Source of the DNA: an uncultured Muribaculaceae bacterium
GTDB lineage: Bacteria > Bacteroidota > Bacteroidia > Bacteroidales > Muribaculaceae
NCBI GenBank assembly: GCA_947176745.1
Contig: CAMWRV010000004.1
Location: 17,888 to 81,887 of the forward strand
DNA: 64,000 nt
Direction: 5' to 3'
The notes below the pieces were generated by a model that was not told the origin of the DNA, ran no database searches, and was given only the letters and a program-made list of their open reading frames with translations. Position 1 is the first letter of the stretch. Each line of letters opens with the position of its first letter. Below, piece after piece: positions 9,324 to 18,327 of this stretch. The translations under genes and the position numbers were made by a program.

Positions 9324-9372
9324 AACCGACCCAAAAAGTCAGACAAATAACTTTTTGGGTCGGTTCTATTTT
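9324..9372. terminator. Bidirectional terminator between convergent genes
   Basis: AACCGACCCAAAAAGT (9324-9339) pairs perfectly with ACTTTTTGGGTCGGTT (9350-9365), followed by CTATTTTA. A-rich and T-rich flanks let it serve both strands. It lies between the stops at 9255 and 9403. Confidence 0.75.
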
Positions 9373-9402
9373 AAATACATAGGAGACAGGCTGACGCGGG
9401 TG

Positions 9403-9858
9403 TCAGTCGTCGCTGTTGCGGACGCCCTTGTACTGGCCGAGAAGATTGAAGCGGTGTTCCGACCCGTCGGAAAGGATTATGTCGTAGCCGGCGTTGCGTT
9501 TGGCTATGCCGGTCACGGAGAGCGAGGCAAAGTTTTTAGCGACATATTTCTTTACGGTTCCGGGCACAAGTGTCTCCGGCACTTCGCGCTTGCCGCAGTT
9601 GACCGATGTCCAGCTTCCCTTGTTGCTGAACTCTATCTTAGTGCCGTTGGTGAGCTTGACATCATAATCGGTCTTTTTCAGCAGATGTTTGTCGACCTTA
9701 ATCATGCTTACCTTTGCTTTTGGGAAATGCTCGTCGAGCATGGCGCGGGCTTCCTCGGGAAGATCCTCACGGTTGATAGTGTATTTGTCAAAGATCGATG
9801 CCTGTGCTGTCGACAGGCAGAATGCCAGCGCGAGAAGCGCGAACAGCAGTTTTCTCAT
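9403..9858 (-). CDS. PepSY-like periplasmic protein (PF11396-type)
   Basis: The 151-residue protein has a clear signal peptide (LLFALLALAFCLSTAQA). Two PepSY-like half-repeats follow, each with a conserved DVKLTNGTKIEF or DIILSDGSEHRF strand-turn-strand motif. Proteins of this family (putative beta-lactamase-inhibitor-like, PepSY-like) are small periplasmic or secreted proteins of unknown biochemical role in Bacteroidetes. It stands alone, convergent with the T9SS gene. A dead copy of its 3' end lies 6 kb away at 3257-3333, so the gene was duplicated at least once. The family assignment is solid; the function is unknown. Confidence 0.82.
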   Translation of the reverse strand: MRKLLFALLALAFCLSTAQASIFDKYTINREDLPEEARAMLDEHFPKAKVSMIKVDKHLLKKTDYDVKLTNGTKIEFSNKGSWTSVNCGKREVPETLVPGTVKKYVAKNFASLSVTGIAKRNAGYDIILSDGSEHRFNLLGQYKGVRNSDD

Positions 9859-10029
9859 TGTAAAAAGGGTTGTGATAAAACGTATAGAATTAGTATCTCC
9901 CCCTAAACGCGCCTTTGCGCACCCTCATGATATCCGTTAAATTTCTTTAGATAAAAGTAACAGCCGTAAGCACACGGATGCTCTGACGATGCATCGAAAA
10001 AAGCCCTGCCGAAGCAGACCCTTAATGAT

Positions 10030-10062
10030 ATGTTTGATGTCGCAATTTGCGACATCAAACAT
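10030..10062. repeat. Palindrome at the stop codon of the ORF6N gene
   Basis: ATGTTTGATGTCGCAA (10030-10045) and its exact reverse complement (10047-10062) are separated by a single T. The right arm reaches the TAA of the ORF6N gene. The core TTGATGTCGCA/TGCGACATCAA is the same as in the palindrome inside that gene (10741-10785). No T-tract follows, so it is not a typical terminator. Confidence 0.75.
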
Positions 10063-11024
10063 TATCTCAGTTTTGAAAGAATGTCATTCGGATTCTGTTG
10101 CATCTGACTGAAAGCTACAATTTTCTTCCCAAGGTCTTTTATTGAGCCTCCTATGAAATACACAGTATTATCTACAATGAGAAAACGGTCATGCACATTT
10201 GTGCAGTTCCTGACTTCTATACGCGGATATTGGGCGTTATGTCTGCGTAGATCATTGCTGATTTGAGAATGGCGCGGGTCTGTATAGATTGTTGCCGATA
10301 CGCCTTCCTTACGCTTTGTCAGGATTTTCAGTATTCGGTCGTCCACATAATTATCTATGAGAATTATTCTCGTTGTGGCTTTTCTGATTAAGTCGGAGAT
10401 AAGCGTGTAAGCGTCAAAAATCTGTCCCTCAAAGAAAAATCCTTCTATTGGCTCGGAATCCTTGTCATCAAGGCGTGTCAGTACCTCTTCAAATTTTCTA
10501 TCATGTTCCGAAAGATGGCGATTGACCAATAAGTAATTATGTTCTATGGTTTCAAGCCTTTTGAACATATGAGCATTACTCATCAGAAAACTACGCATTG
10601 AAGTAAATGCCCTCATAATACGGATATTTACCTCAATAGCCGTTTTTGAACGGAGCACGCTGCTTAGCATGGCGACGCCATTTTCAGTGAAGGCATACGG
10701 CAACTTTCTACTGCCACCCCAACTTGATATCTCATTTTGTGATTTCAAACTTGATGTCGCAAAATGCGACATCAAGTTTGAAATCTCGTCTTTTGTGAGC
10801 TGAAACATAAAATCTTCGGGGAAGCGTTCAATGTTTCTCTTGACTTGCTCATTTAGGCGTCGTGTCTCCACACCATACAATCGGGCTAAATCGCCGTCGA
10901 GCATTACCTGCTGGCCGCGAATCATATGAATCAGACTCTCTATCGGCAGCAATGGAGAACTATCGTCACCATTGATGGGTTCGAGTGTATTTTTATTTTC
11001 GGTTTCTTTCATTGAGGTTGCCAT
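10062..11024 (-). CDS. ORF6N domain protein with C-terminal PLD-like/DNA-binding-associated domain
   Basis: The N-terminal third is an ORF6N domain (IRGQQVMLDGDLARLYGVETRRLNEQVKRN...FPEDFMFQLTKDE, then LPYAFTENGVAML), a DNA-binding module common in phage and Bacteroidetes accessory genes. A helical linker leads to a C-terminal region with YTLISDLIRKA, IILIDNYVDD and VHDRFLIVDNTVYFIGGS. This resembles one HxK half of a phospholipase-D-type nuclease fold, here as HDRFLIVD without a lysine. The ORF track start is TTG; I use the ATG at 11024 (ATG at 11012 is also possible). A 45-bp palindrome inside the gene encodes the segment between KDEIS and NEISSWGG. The region is AT-rich against its neighbours, consistent with transfer. 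The function is unknown. Confidence 0.8.
   Translation of the reverse strand: MATSMKETENKNTLEPINGDDSSPLLPIESLIHMIRGQQVMLDGDLARLYGVETRRLNEQVKRNIERFPEDFMFQLTKDEISNLMSHFATSSLKSQNEISSWGGSRKLPYAFTENGVAMLSSVLRSKTAIEVNIRIMRAFTSMRSFLMSNAHMFKRLETIEHNYLLVNRHLSEHDRKFEEVLTRLDDKDSEPIEGFFFEGQIFDAYTLISDLIRKATTRIILIDNYVDDRILKILTKRKEGVSATIYTDPRHSQISNDLRRHNAQYPRIEVRNCTNVHDRFLIVDNTVYFIGGSIKDLGKKIVAFSQMQQNPNDILSKLR
10741..10785. repeat. Perfect 21-bp inverted repeat inside the ORF6N coding sequence
   Basis: The arms (10741-10761 and 10765-10785) are exact reverse complements with a 3-base AAA spacer. They start GATTTCAAACTTGATGTCGC. The palindrome keeps the reading frame and encodes the stretch around NLMSHFATSSLKS. 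Both sides carry a similar direct sequence (ATCTCATTTTGTGA and ATCTCGTCTTTTGTGA), as expected for inserted or duplicated DNA. Confidence 0.8.
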
Positions 11025-11222
11025 TCTGACAGTAAAGTTAATAAAAATATTCGGCAAATCAGCGATTTACAGCGTAATTCGTTGATTTGCCGATGTCATT
11101 TTGCTTATCAAGTTTTAGGATGCTTTCGCAAGCTCGTCGAAATTCTCGATAAATTCTTCGAGTCGCTCTCGGAAAACCATAGTTCGCGGATTTGTAAAAA
11201 ATAAACATTTGTGCGAATTGTG

Positions 11223-11254
11223 TTGGCAAATATTCGTAAATTTTATATATTTGC
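11223..11254 (+). promoter_or_regulatory. Predicted promoter of the two-component operon
   Basis: TATATTTGC (11246-11254) matches TAnnTTTGC, with TTGG (11223-11226) 19 bases upstream. It lies 46 bases before the ATG of the sensor kinase. The rest of 11058-11300 shows no convincing gene. Confidence 0.55.
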
Positions 11255-11300
11255 AATCAATAGTCAGAATATCTACCATCTTTTGTAGAAACAGCAATAT

Positions 11301-12278
11301 ATGACAGGAAAGAAATTGAAATCATTTTTGACGTGGATATTGGCTATCCTCTGTTATTACGCGTGGTTTCAGGCTTTCTACAATGTCATGAGATGCGGTT
11401 CGATATTCCCGTATCCTGATTTCCGGTCTGTCATGCTCGGCATAGCCAATAATCTGCCTCCGGTCATTCTTGAGTGTCTTCTGAATCTTTTTATAATCTT
11501 TCACCTTGTAAGAATCAGAGATCTTAGAGTGAAGATCTTCATCGACATGATCCTGTCTGTAGCGGGAGTGGTCTTGATCGACTGGCTGTATATCTTTGTC
11601 AGCGGTAAAGAGGTTGAAGACTGGGCCGGAACTGTGCTTGCCGATATTATTATTTTCTTCGGCATAGAGGTTCTGTTTTATTTCAGACGTCTATCACGGA
11701 TGCGCGAGGAAATGGAAGAGTCCCGTCGACAGGCCATGCAGTACAGATATGACGCACTTAAGGCTCAGATCAACCCTCATTTCCTGTTCAATTCGCTCAA
11801 CATCCTTAATTCGCTGATCTCCATCGACGCACAGCGTTCGAAGAGGTTTATACAGGAACTTTCACGCATGTACCGCTACATAATGTCACAGCACAACCGC
11901 GAGACTATCAGTGTTGCTGAGGAATTTGATTTCCTTGCCTCATACGTGTCGATACTTGAAATGCGCTACAACAACAAGTTCTCTGTCTTGCTTCATGGCG
12001 ATCCTGCCGCCGGCCGGCGTATAATACCCTTTACCATGCAGCTGTTGCTGGAAAATGTCACAAAACACAATGCCATAACTTCGTCCACACCGATGATTGT
12101 CGATATTCATGTGGGTTCAGAAGGTATAACCGTGACAAATCCGGTGTATCCCCGTGAAAATGTATCCGGAAACCAATTCGGACTCAGATACCTTACTCAG
12201 CTTTATGCATCGCATGAACGGCGATTCACCGTAGAAAAGACAGATCAGTATTTTACGGCTCATGTGCCTTATCTTTAA
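11301..12278 (+). CDS. LytS/YehU-family sensor histidine kinase
   Basis: Four predicted membrane segments lie in residues 8-130 with short loops and no large periplasmic domain. A cytoplasmic helix follows, then the His_kinase motif QINPHFLFNSLN with the phosphorylatable His at about residue 160. The N-box is LLLENVTKHN; the G-box (GNQFGLRYL) is shorter than the canonical GxGLGL form. The length (325) is typical of this family. It is paired with the LytTR regulator 4 bases downstream, so the two form an operon. The target is likely the 1463-residue T9SS gene directly downstream (inference from position). Confidence 0.9.
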   Translation: MTGKKLKSFLTWILAILCYYAWFQAFYNVMRCGSIFPYPDFRSVMLGIANNLPPVILECLLNLFIIFHLVRIRDLRVKIFIDMILSVAGVVLIDWLYIFVSGKEVEDWAGTVLADIIIFFGIEVLFYFRRLSRMREEMEESRRQAMQYRYDALKAQINPHFLFNSLNILNSLISIDAQRSKRFIQELSRMYRYIMSQHNRETISVAEEFDFLASYVSILEMRYNNKFSVLLHGDPAAGRRIIPFTMQLLLENVTKHNAITSSTPMIVDIHVGSEGITVTNPVYPRENVSGNQFGLRYLTQLYASHERRFTVEKTDQYFTAHVPYL

Positions 12279-12282
12279 GATT

Positions 12283-13041
12283 ATGAGAATCAGATATGCC
12301 ATTATCGAGAACGAGGAGTATTCGCGAATCAATCTGCAGAATATCATAAAGGCTGTCAGGCCCGAATACGAATTGATATTTTATTCCGAGACAGTCTGCG
12401 ACAGTGTTTCAATGCTTTCGAAATCTTGCGTGCCTGATCTGGTATTTATGGATATCGAGCTTGATGACGGGAATTGCTTCGACATATTCAGACGTGCGGA
12501 TCCGGATATGCCGGTCATATTCACGACAGCATACGATGAGTATGCTCTAAAGGCATTCAGAGTCAACAGTGTGGACTACATATTAAAACCAATAACGGAA
12601 GAAGATGTAGAGAGAGCCATATTGAAGTATGAGAAAAGAAATCTTGCGGCACGCGACTGGAGACAAGTGTCGGAAGACTACACGTCACTGCGCACCCGCT
12701 CGCGTATGCTTGTCAGCGACGGCAACGGTTATTCGTTTGTTCACACCGACGATATTGCATGGTTCGAGTCTGAAGATAAATATGTGTCGATCAGACTGAA
12801 TAACGGCAAGATTCTGCTCACTGACCAGGACTCTCTCGATATGACAGCGCAGGTTCTTGATTCCGACCGTTTTTTTCGGATATCTCGTCAGGTAGTGACG
12901 TCGATCAGTGCGATCTCAAAAGTGAGCAAGCATCTTAGAGGGCGTCTTCAAGTGGAACTGCGTGCCGGATCGGAGAAAAGAATGGAGACTGTCAGCGCGG
13001 CCCGCCGACCCGGATTTCTAAACTGGCTCGGACATATATGA
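12283..13041 (+). CDS. LytTR-family response regulator
   Basis: A receiver domain at 1-120 has the phospho-acceptor Asp57 in VFMDIEL, the conserved Thr/Ala (FTTAYDEYA) and Lys (ILKPI). A LytTR DNA-binding domain follows (about 150-252: FVHTDDIAWFESEDKYVSIRL...FFRISRQVVTSISAIS). The track start at 12262 lies inside the kinase gene; the ATG at 12283 fits the receiver domain and sits 4 bases after the kinase stop. This is the partner of the upstream LytS-type kinase. LytTR proteins bind pairs of direct repeats; I did not find an obvious pair in the following leader. Confidence 0.9.
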   Translation: MRIRYAIIENEEYSRINLQNIIKAVRPEYELIFYSETVCDSVSMLSKSCVPDLVFMDIELDDGNCFDIFRRADPDMPVIFTTAYDEYALKAFRVNSVDYILKPITEEDVERAILKYEKRNLAARDWRQVSEDYTSLRTRSRMLVSDGNGYSFVHTDDIAWFESEDKYVSIRLNNGKILLTDQDSLDMTAQVLDSDRFFRISRQVVTSISAISKVSKHLRGRLQVELRAGSEKRMETVSAARRPGFLNWLGHI

Positions 13042-13288
13042 ATCATGGTATGGCATGCCAGGACATAAAAACGGCTCTGTCGTTCATTGCGACGAGTTCA
13101 GTCCCCCAAATGTCAACTTCGTCATTTTTTTATTTGACCCAATCCTTTCATTCTATAACTTAGCAGTGTGCCGAAAGATAGCGAATAGCCTCCGCATGTC
13201 TGGCAGGGCTGACTCCGAGGGTTATAACAAAGGTCTTTCCCCGGACTCGGCTTTATATTCACATAAGACCTTTTCCAGACAGATCCAT
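13042..13288 (+). promoter_or_regulatory. Long structured leader of the 1463-residue T9SS gene
   Basis: This 247-base stretch contains TTTG (13132-13135) followed about 20 bases later by TATAACTTAG, a weak -7 candidate. Downstream, AAAGGTCTT (13229-13237) pairs with AAGACCTTT (13265-13273), just before the ATG. A second possible pairing (CCGAG with CTCGG) overlaps it. The ORF track runs a reading frame through it, but the signal peptide starts at 13289. Confidence 0.4.
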
Positions 13289-16200
13289 ATGAGAGATTCC
13301 ACTTTACTTGCATTGGCGGTTCTGTGTCTTCCGGCAGTCTTCCCTGCGGCGGCTCAAATGCCGTTCGAGAGGGGAGAGCAGAGCCATCTCTTCGTTTCGG
13401 GCGATACCGGCGGTCTCGCCCCTGTTCCCCTTGATTACAGACAGGCGTTTTCTGCTCCGTCTTCTGTTAGGCCGGCACCGGCTGCGCGTCCGCTCTATAC
13501 ATCTCCCGAGGGGACGACGGTGTGGGGCAATGTCGTATATGCCCGTTCATGGGGAGATGACGGCGAACTGCCCGGATTCAACGCATACAGTTATTCCCCG
13601 TCAGGACTGGGAGTCTCTCAGGTCGTGCAGGACGAGTGGATCTTCGCCAACGGATCGGGCGCTTTCTACGACGGAAAATTCCGTTTCATCTCAAAAGGCT
13701 ACACAACATATCTTTACGCGGTATACGATGTCTCGACGTGGACGCAGACGTATCAGGAAATGTCTACGGTCAAGTTTCAGAAGCTTGTGGCAAGCGACTG
13801 CGACTATGACCCTATAACGGGTCTGACCTACGGATGTTTCTGGAATCCCGACACACAGGAATATGAATTCGCCGCAGTCGATTACGAATCATGCACGCAC
13901 ACCACGATAAGTCCGATGGAGATCTTCTCGGCGATAGCCATCGACAGCAAAGGTGTGATTTACGGCATCAAGGAGTCGGACGGCGGACTATACATCATCG
14001 ACAAGGAGACGGGAGCCCTCAAATTTGTCGGCCTTACCGGCATCCAGCCCTATCTGATACAGAGTGCCGCTTTCGACAGAAGCAACGATGTGCTTTACTG
14101 GGCGGTGCGCCAGACCGGAAGCGTGGCCTATCTTGCAAAAGTCAACACTGACACCGGAGCCGCCACGAGGCTCGCGTATTTCCCCGACAACGAGCAGATC
14201 ACATGCCTCTTCGTGCCGCCCGTCGCGCCCGTGGGCGCACCTGGTGCCGTGACAGGGCTGAAGACCGATATCGCGCCCGGCGGCACAGACGTGACCATGA
14301 GGTTCACGATGCCGACTGCCGACTCTGACGGAACATCTCTTGCCGACGCCACTCTGGAGTATCACGTGACCCTGGCGGGAGAAGAGATAAAATCAGGGAA
14401 GGCGTCCCCCGGGGCACAGGTCGAGACCGTATTTGCCGCCCCCGAAGGATACAGCGCGATAACTGTGACTGCCTCGGGCGACAAAGGGCGCGGCATTCCT
14501 GTGGAGCGCCGCATATGGTGCGGTGCCGACACGCCGTCGAAAGTGACAGATGTCGCCGTGTCTGTCGATAATGACAACGACAACCGCGTGTCTCTCTCCT
14601 GGAAAGGCTCGGAGACCGGAATCCACGGAGGTTACATCGGCCTTTCCGCACTAAGTTATGACGTGATCCGCATGCCGGAAGGTAAAGTCGTGTCTTCACG
14701 CCAGAAAGAGACTTCTTTCTCCGAGACCCTCGGATCGGGAATGGCCGGAAGCTATTATTATGTCGTGATCCCTTACGCCGGAGAGCTGGCCGGAGAATCA
14801 GCTGAATCCTCGAGAATTACGGCAACCGGTGCGTTTCCGGTTCCCTACAACGAAAGTTTTGACTCGGAAGCCGGCTTTGAATCGTTCATGACCGTTGATG
14901 CCAACGAAGACTCCAAAACGTGGTACTGGAACTCGCAGATGCAGCTTGTGCAGTATTATGTGAACTGGAGCAAGGAAGCCGACGACTGGCTTCTCACTCC
15001 CGAGATCGCCATGGAGAAAGACCGTCTATATGTGCTCTCGTTCGACTGCCGCGGGTGGAATGAAAACACTGCGGAGAAACTTGCCGTGGCGATCGGCAAG
15101 GGAACCGACCCCTCCTCGTATGCCGACATCATGCCGATGACCGAGATCAGGTCGGGCGAGATGCAGACCTACAGGTTTATTTTCAGTGTGCCTGAAGAGG
15201 GTGGTTACAGAATCGGATACCACTGCACGAGTCCCCGCACGGCGATGTATGTTCTGATCGACAACATATCCGTGACCGACGGCATCTCTCCGACAACTCC
15301 CGGCATGGTGACGGATCTGACTGTCGTGCCTGATCCGACAGGTCTGTTGTCGGCCGATATCGTCTTCACGACTCCTTCGGCAGATGTGTCGGGCAATGCA
15401 CTGACTTCTCCGGTCGATGTCGAGATCTGCCGCAATGACACGGAGACTCCGGTTGCCGTGCTTTCAGGACTTGAACCGGGCAAAGAGCATACCTATACCG
15501 ATGCAGATGTCATCGACACCGGAATCAACCGTTACATTATCAGGGCTTCGGGCAACGGCGGCAAGAGTCTTCCGGCTGAAACCTCCGCCTACGTCGGTCA
15601 GGACAGACCGAGGGCATCGGAGTCTGTCACACTTCAGGATAACGGCGACCACTACATGCTCTCATGGGCCGAGCCTTCTGCGGAAGGTGTCTCATATCCG
15701 CCGCATCCGGTCATACCTTCATCTCTGACCTACAATGTCTATTCTCCCGACCGGGCATTGCTGGCGGAAGGGATCGAGGAGCTTTCATTCAGGCTTCCAG
15801 AAAGCTACGTGACCGGAGATCAGGGACTTCTATCCTTCCATGTCACCGGCGTCTCGCCGGCCGGCGAGGGTGCCATGGCCTCTTCGAACGCCATACTCAC
15901 CGGCAAGCCATACGACCTGCCCTTCCGCGAGAGTTTCAAGGATGGCGGAAATCCCGATTCGTTCTGGTGGATAGGCGGCAGCAATCCGTTCTATCCCTCT
16001 GCCGACAAGGCATATGACGGCGACGGCGGCTGCATCAGATGGAAAGACTCAAGCTGGGAGAAGACCACATGGTTCAATTCCGCGAAGCTCAATATCTCGC
16101 CCGCGCAGTCTCCGTCATTGCAGTTCGCCTACTGGACGATACCGGGCAAACAACTGAAGATAAGCACATACATATCGCCCGAAGGTGGTGAAGACATACT

Positions 16201-17680
16201 TCTCGGCGAGACAGACTTCATGCAGGAGACCGGAGAAGAGGGATGGCGTCTGGCTTCTTTCGACCTCACGCCTCACAAGGATGGCAAGTTTGCCATTGTC
16301 AAGTTGTATGTGGAAAGTCAGGAGACGTATGACTATTACAATCCGCTTTATCTTTATGTAGACCAGATCTGCGTGGTCGACACGGAGGGTGCAAACCTGA
16401 CCGCAGCCGCGCTTTCCGCTCCCTCCACGCTTTATACCGGCCAGACAGGTCAGATCAATGTAGTCGTGCAGAACACGGCTTCCAAGGGTGTGGGCTACAA
16501 GGTCCGCCTGTATGTAGACGGCGTGGCCGCCGATTCGCGTGAGATACCGTATATCGCTCCGCTTTCGCAGGAGACCGTATCATTCTCCTACACGCCGTCG
16601 GTGCTCTCGGCTGCAAGTGTCAGCTTCCATGCGGAGATAGAATGCGCCGAAGATCTCTTCACGGCCGACAACACAACCGGAAGCGCGGTCACGGAGATTC
16701 TGATTAACGAATATCCGGTCGTGACCGACCTGACGGCTTCGTTCGGAAACGGCGCGGTGGTTCTGAACTGGAGTGAGCCTGCGTGTGATCTGGGCGCGGT
16801 GAGCGAGTCTTTCGAGGATTACACGCACAAGGATACAAGTTTCGGGTTCTGGACAACCGTTGACCAGGACATGGGTTCGGCCTTTACAAACCAGATAGTC
16901 GATGTCGGATACCATAATGTGCCGATGGCATGGGCGGTGTTCAACTCGATAGCCGCCGGAGTGCCCGAAGAGGAGGCTCAGTATTACGAAGCGCATTCCG
17001 GAACCACCTCGCTGCTGGCGTTCGCCTCGCAGCCCGAGACCGTGAAGAGGGGAGAAGGCAACGATGACTGGCTTATATCACCCGAACTCTCATGCGCCGG
17101 AGGGTACTCTCTGACGTTCTGGGCCAAGGCCGTAAAAGGAGACAAATATGGGCCGGAGTCTTTCGAAGTGCTCTACACCAGAGGATTCCCGAATGATACC
17201 GGGGCTTTTGTCAGTCTGGGAACATTCTCGGCTCCGCAGGCATGGACGGAATACTCCCTGCAGATCCCGGAAGGAGCGCGTTTCTTCGCGATACGCTACA
17301 GGACTGTCGGCGGGTTCTACATGATGCTTGACGACATCGAATTCGAACGTGGCATGCTTGAAGTGACTGGCTACTCCATATTCCGCGACGGTAAAAAGAT
17401 CGCAGAAGTTCCCGGTGCGGCCAATTCAATCTCCGATTTCACTGCCGATGTGAACGAGAAGCATACTTACACGGTGACGGTGAAATATTCCAACGGAGAA
17501 TCTGGCATGTCGAACGAGGCACTGTTCGACTTGTCGGGAGTCGATGGAGTCCGCGTGCTTCCCGAGAGTCCGTTTGATGTGTTCTCTGTTGACGGAATCA
17601 TGGTTCGCGGCAATGCTACAGACCTCAGGGGGCTTCCGCGTGGCGTCTACATCGTCAACGGCAAAAAGGTGATTATCTGA
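13289..17680 (+). CDS. Large T9SS-secreted beta-propeller/Fn3/cleaved-adhesin protein
   Basis: The start is moved to the ATG before the signal peptide (LLALAVLCLPAVFPAAAQ). Residues about 50-320 read as a WD/kelch-like beta-propeller (repeated DYDPITGLTYGCF, AAFDRSNDVLYWAV). Alternating Fn3-like units follow (PGAVTGLKTDIAPGG; SLSWKGSETGIHGGYI) with choice-of-anchor J/cleaved-adhesin jelly rolls (WSKEADDWLLTPEI; EGNDDWLISPEL) and a CARDB-like segment. It ends DLRGLPRGVYIVNGKKVII, a type A T9SS sorting domain. It is paralogous to the genes at 40590, 45092 and 53445. Related architecture occurs in gingipain adhesin regions, but no protease domain is present. It is probably regulated by the two-component pair upstream. 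Confidence 0.82.
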   Translation: MRDSTLLALAVLCLPAVFPAAAQMPFERGEQSHLFVSGDTGGLAPVPLDYRQAFSAPSSVRPAPAARPLYTSPEGTTVWGNVVYARSWGDDGELPGFNAYSYSPSGLGVSQVVQDEWIFANGSGAFYDGKFRFISKGYTTYLYAVYDVSTWTQTYQEMSTVKFQKLVASDCDYDPITGLTYGCFWNPDTQEYEFAAVDYESCTHTTISPMEIFSAIAIDSKGVIYGIKESDGGLYIIDKETGALKFVGLTGIQPYLIQSAAFDRSNDVLYWAVRQTGSVAYLAKVNTDTGAATRLAYFPDNEQITCLFVPPVAPVGAPGAVTGLKTDIAPGGTDVTMRFTMPTADSDGTSLADATLEYHVTLAGEEIKSGKASPGAQVETVFAAPEGYSAITVTASGDKGRGIPVERRIWCGADTPSKVTDVAVSVDNDNDNRVSLSWKGSETGIHGGYIGLSALSYDVIRMPEGKVVSSRQKETSFSETLGSGMAGSYYYVVIPYAGELAGESAESSRITATGAFPVPYNESFDSEAGFESFMTVDANEDSKTWYWNSQMQLVQYYVNWSKEADDWLLTPEIAMEKDRLYVLSFDCRGWNENTAEKLAVAIGKGTDPSSYADIMPMTEIRSGEMQTYRFIFSVPEEGGYRIGYHCTSPRTAMYVLIDNISVTDGISPTTPGMVTDLTVVPDPTGLLSADIVFTTPSADVSGNALTSPVDVEICRNDTETPVAVLSGLEPGKEHTYTDADVIDTGINRYIIRASGNGGKSLPAETSAYVGQDRPRASESVTLQDNGDHYMLSWAEPSAEGVSYPPHPVIPSSLTYNVYSPDRALLAEGIEELSFRLPESYVTGDQGLLSFHVTGVSPAGEGAMASSNAILTGKPYDLPFRESFKDGGNPDSFWWIGGSNPFYPSADKAYDGDGGCIRWKDSSWEKTTWFNSAKLNISPAQSPSLQFAYWTIPGKQLKISTYISPEGGEDILLGETDFMQETGEEGWRLASFDLTPHKDGKFAIVKLYVESQETYDYYNPLYLYVDQICVVDTEGANLTAAALSAPSTLYTGQTGQINVVVQNTASKGVGYKVRLYVDGVAADSREIPYIAPLSQETVSFSYTPSVLSAASVSFHAEIECAEDLFTADNTTGSAVTEILINEYPVVTDLTASFGNGAVVLNWSEPACDLGAVSESFEDYTHKDTSFGFWTTVDQDMGSAFTNQIVDVGYHNVPMAWAVFNSIAAGVPEEEAQYYEAHSGTTSLLAFASQPETVKRGEGNDDWLISPELSCAGGYSLTFWAKAVKGDKYGPESFEVLYTRGFPNDTGAFVSLGTFSAPQAWTEYSLQIPEGARFFAIRYRTVGGFYMMLDDIEFERGMLEVTGYSIFRDGKKIAEVPGAANSISDFTADVNEKHTYTVTVKYSNGESGMSNEALFDLSGVDGVRVLPESPFDVFSVDGIMVRGNATDLRGLPRGVYIVNGKKVII

Positions 17681-17704
17681 AGATTTTCATACGGCAATAC
17701 GTAG

Positions 17705-17738
17705 TCCGCCCCCGGAGATACCGGTCTCCGGGGGCGGA
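17705..17738. terminator. Bidirectional hairpin between T9SS gene and rubrerythrin
   Basis: TCCGCCCCCGGAGA pairs perfectly with TCTCCGGGGGCGGA over a 6-base loop. No strong T-tract follows on either strand. The position between convergent stops (17680 and 17762) suggests termination. Confidence 0.65.
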
Positions 17739-17761
17739 TTGAGCATTATCGCGGTATTGGA

Positions 17762-18313
17762 TCAATAGTTCCTGGCCTCGATCTCGAAGAAGCTCTGCGG
17801 ATGCTCGCATACGGGGCATATGCCGGGAGCTTTCTTGCCGATCACGATGTGGCCGCAGTTGCGGCATACCCAGATCGTGTCGCCTTCGCGCGAGAAGACG
17901 ATGCCCTCCTCGATGTTGGCGAGAAGACGGCGGTAGCGCTCCTCGTGGTGGCGTTCGATTGCGCCCACCGCGCGGAATTTGCGAGCTATCTCGGGGAAGC
18001 CCTCCTCCTCAGCCTCGGCGGCCATGCGGTCGTACATGTCGGTCCACTCGAAGTTCTCACCTTCGGCGGCGTCGCGAAGGTTGGTCATGGTGTCGGGCAC
18101 CTCGCCTTCGTGGAGAAGCTTGAACCAGAGTTTGGCGTGCTCCTTCTCGTTGGCTGCTGTCTCCTCGAAGATCGCAGCGATCTGCTCGTAGCCCTCCTTG
18201 CGGGCTTTCGAGGCGTAATATGTATATTTGTTGCGTGCCTGTGACTCGCCTGCGAAGGCGTCCATAAGATTGCGCTCGGTCTTTGTTCCTTTGATGTCTT
18301 TCATTTTAACCAT
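17762..18313 (-). CDS. rbr: Rubrerythrin
   Basis: The N-terminal ferritin-like four-helix bundle has the diiron ligand motifs ([28 protein letters not shown]). A C-terminal rubredoxin-like knuckle follows (CRNCGH...CPVC). The length of 183 is normal. Rubrerythrin reduces hydrogen peroxide in the cytoplasm of anaerobes using NADH-derived electrons. It lies 14 bases downstream of a PerR-type repressor on the same strand, a classic peroxide-response arrangement. Either Met1 or Met4 may be the start. Confidence 0.96.
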   Translation of the reverse strand: MVKMKDIKGTKTERNLMDAFAGESQARNKYTYYASKARKEGYEQIAAIFEETAANEKEHAKLWFKLLHEGEVPDTMTNLRDAAEGENFEWTDMYDRMAAEAEEEGFPEIARKFRAVGAIERHHEERYRRLLANIEEGIVFSREGDTIWVCRNCGHIVIGKKAPGICPVCEHPQSFFEIEARNY

Positions 18314-18327
18314 TTTGTTTGAAATTA

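Noticed and set aside
11059-11297. Two small minus-strand ORFs (65 and 60 residues) upstream of the ORF6N gene
   Set aside because: They overlap each other in different frames, have no recognisable motif, and cover the predicted promoter of the two-component operon on the other strand.
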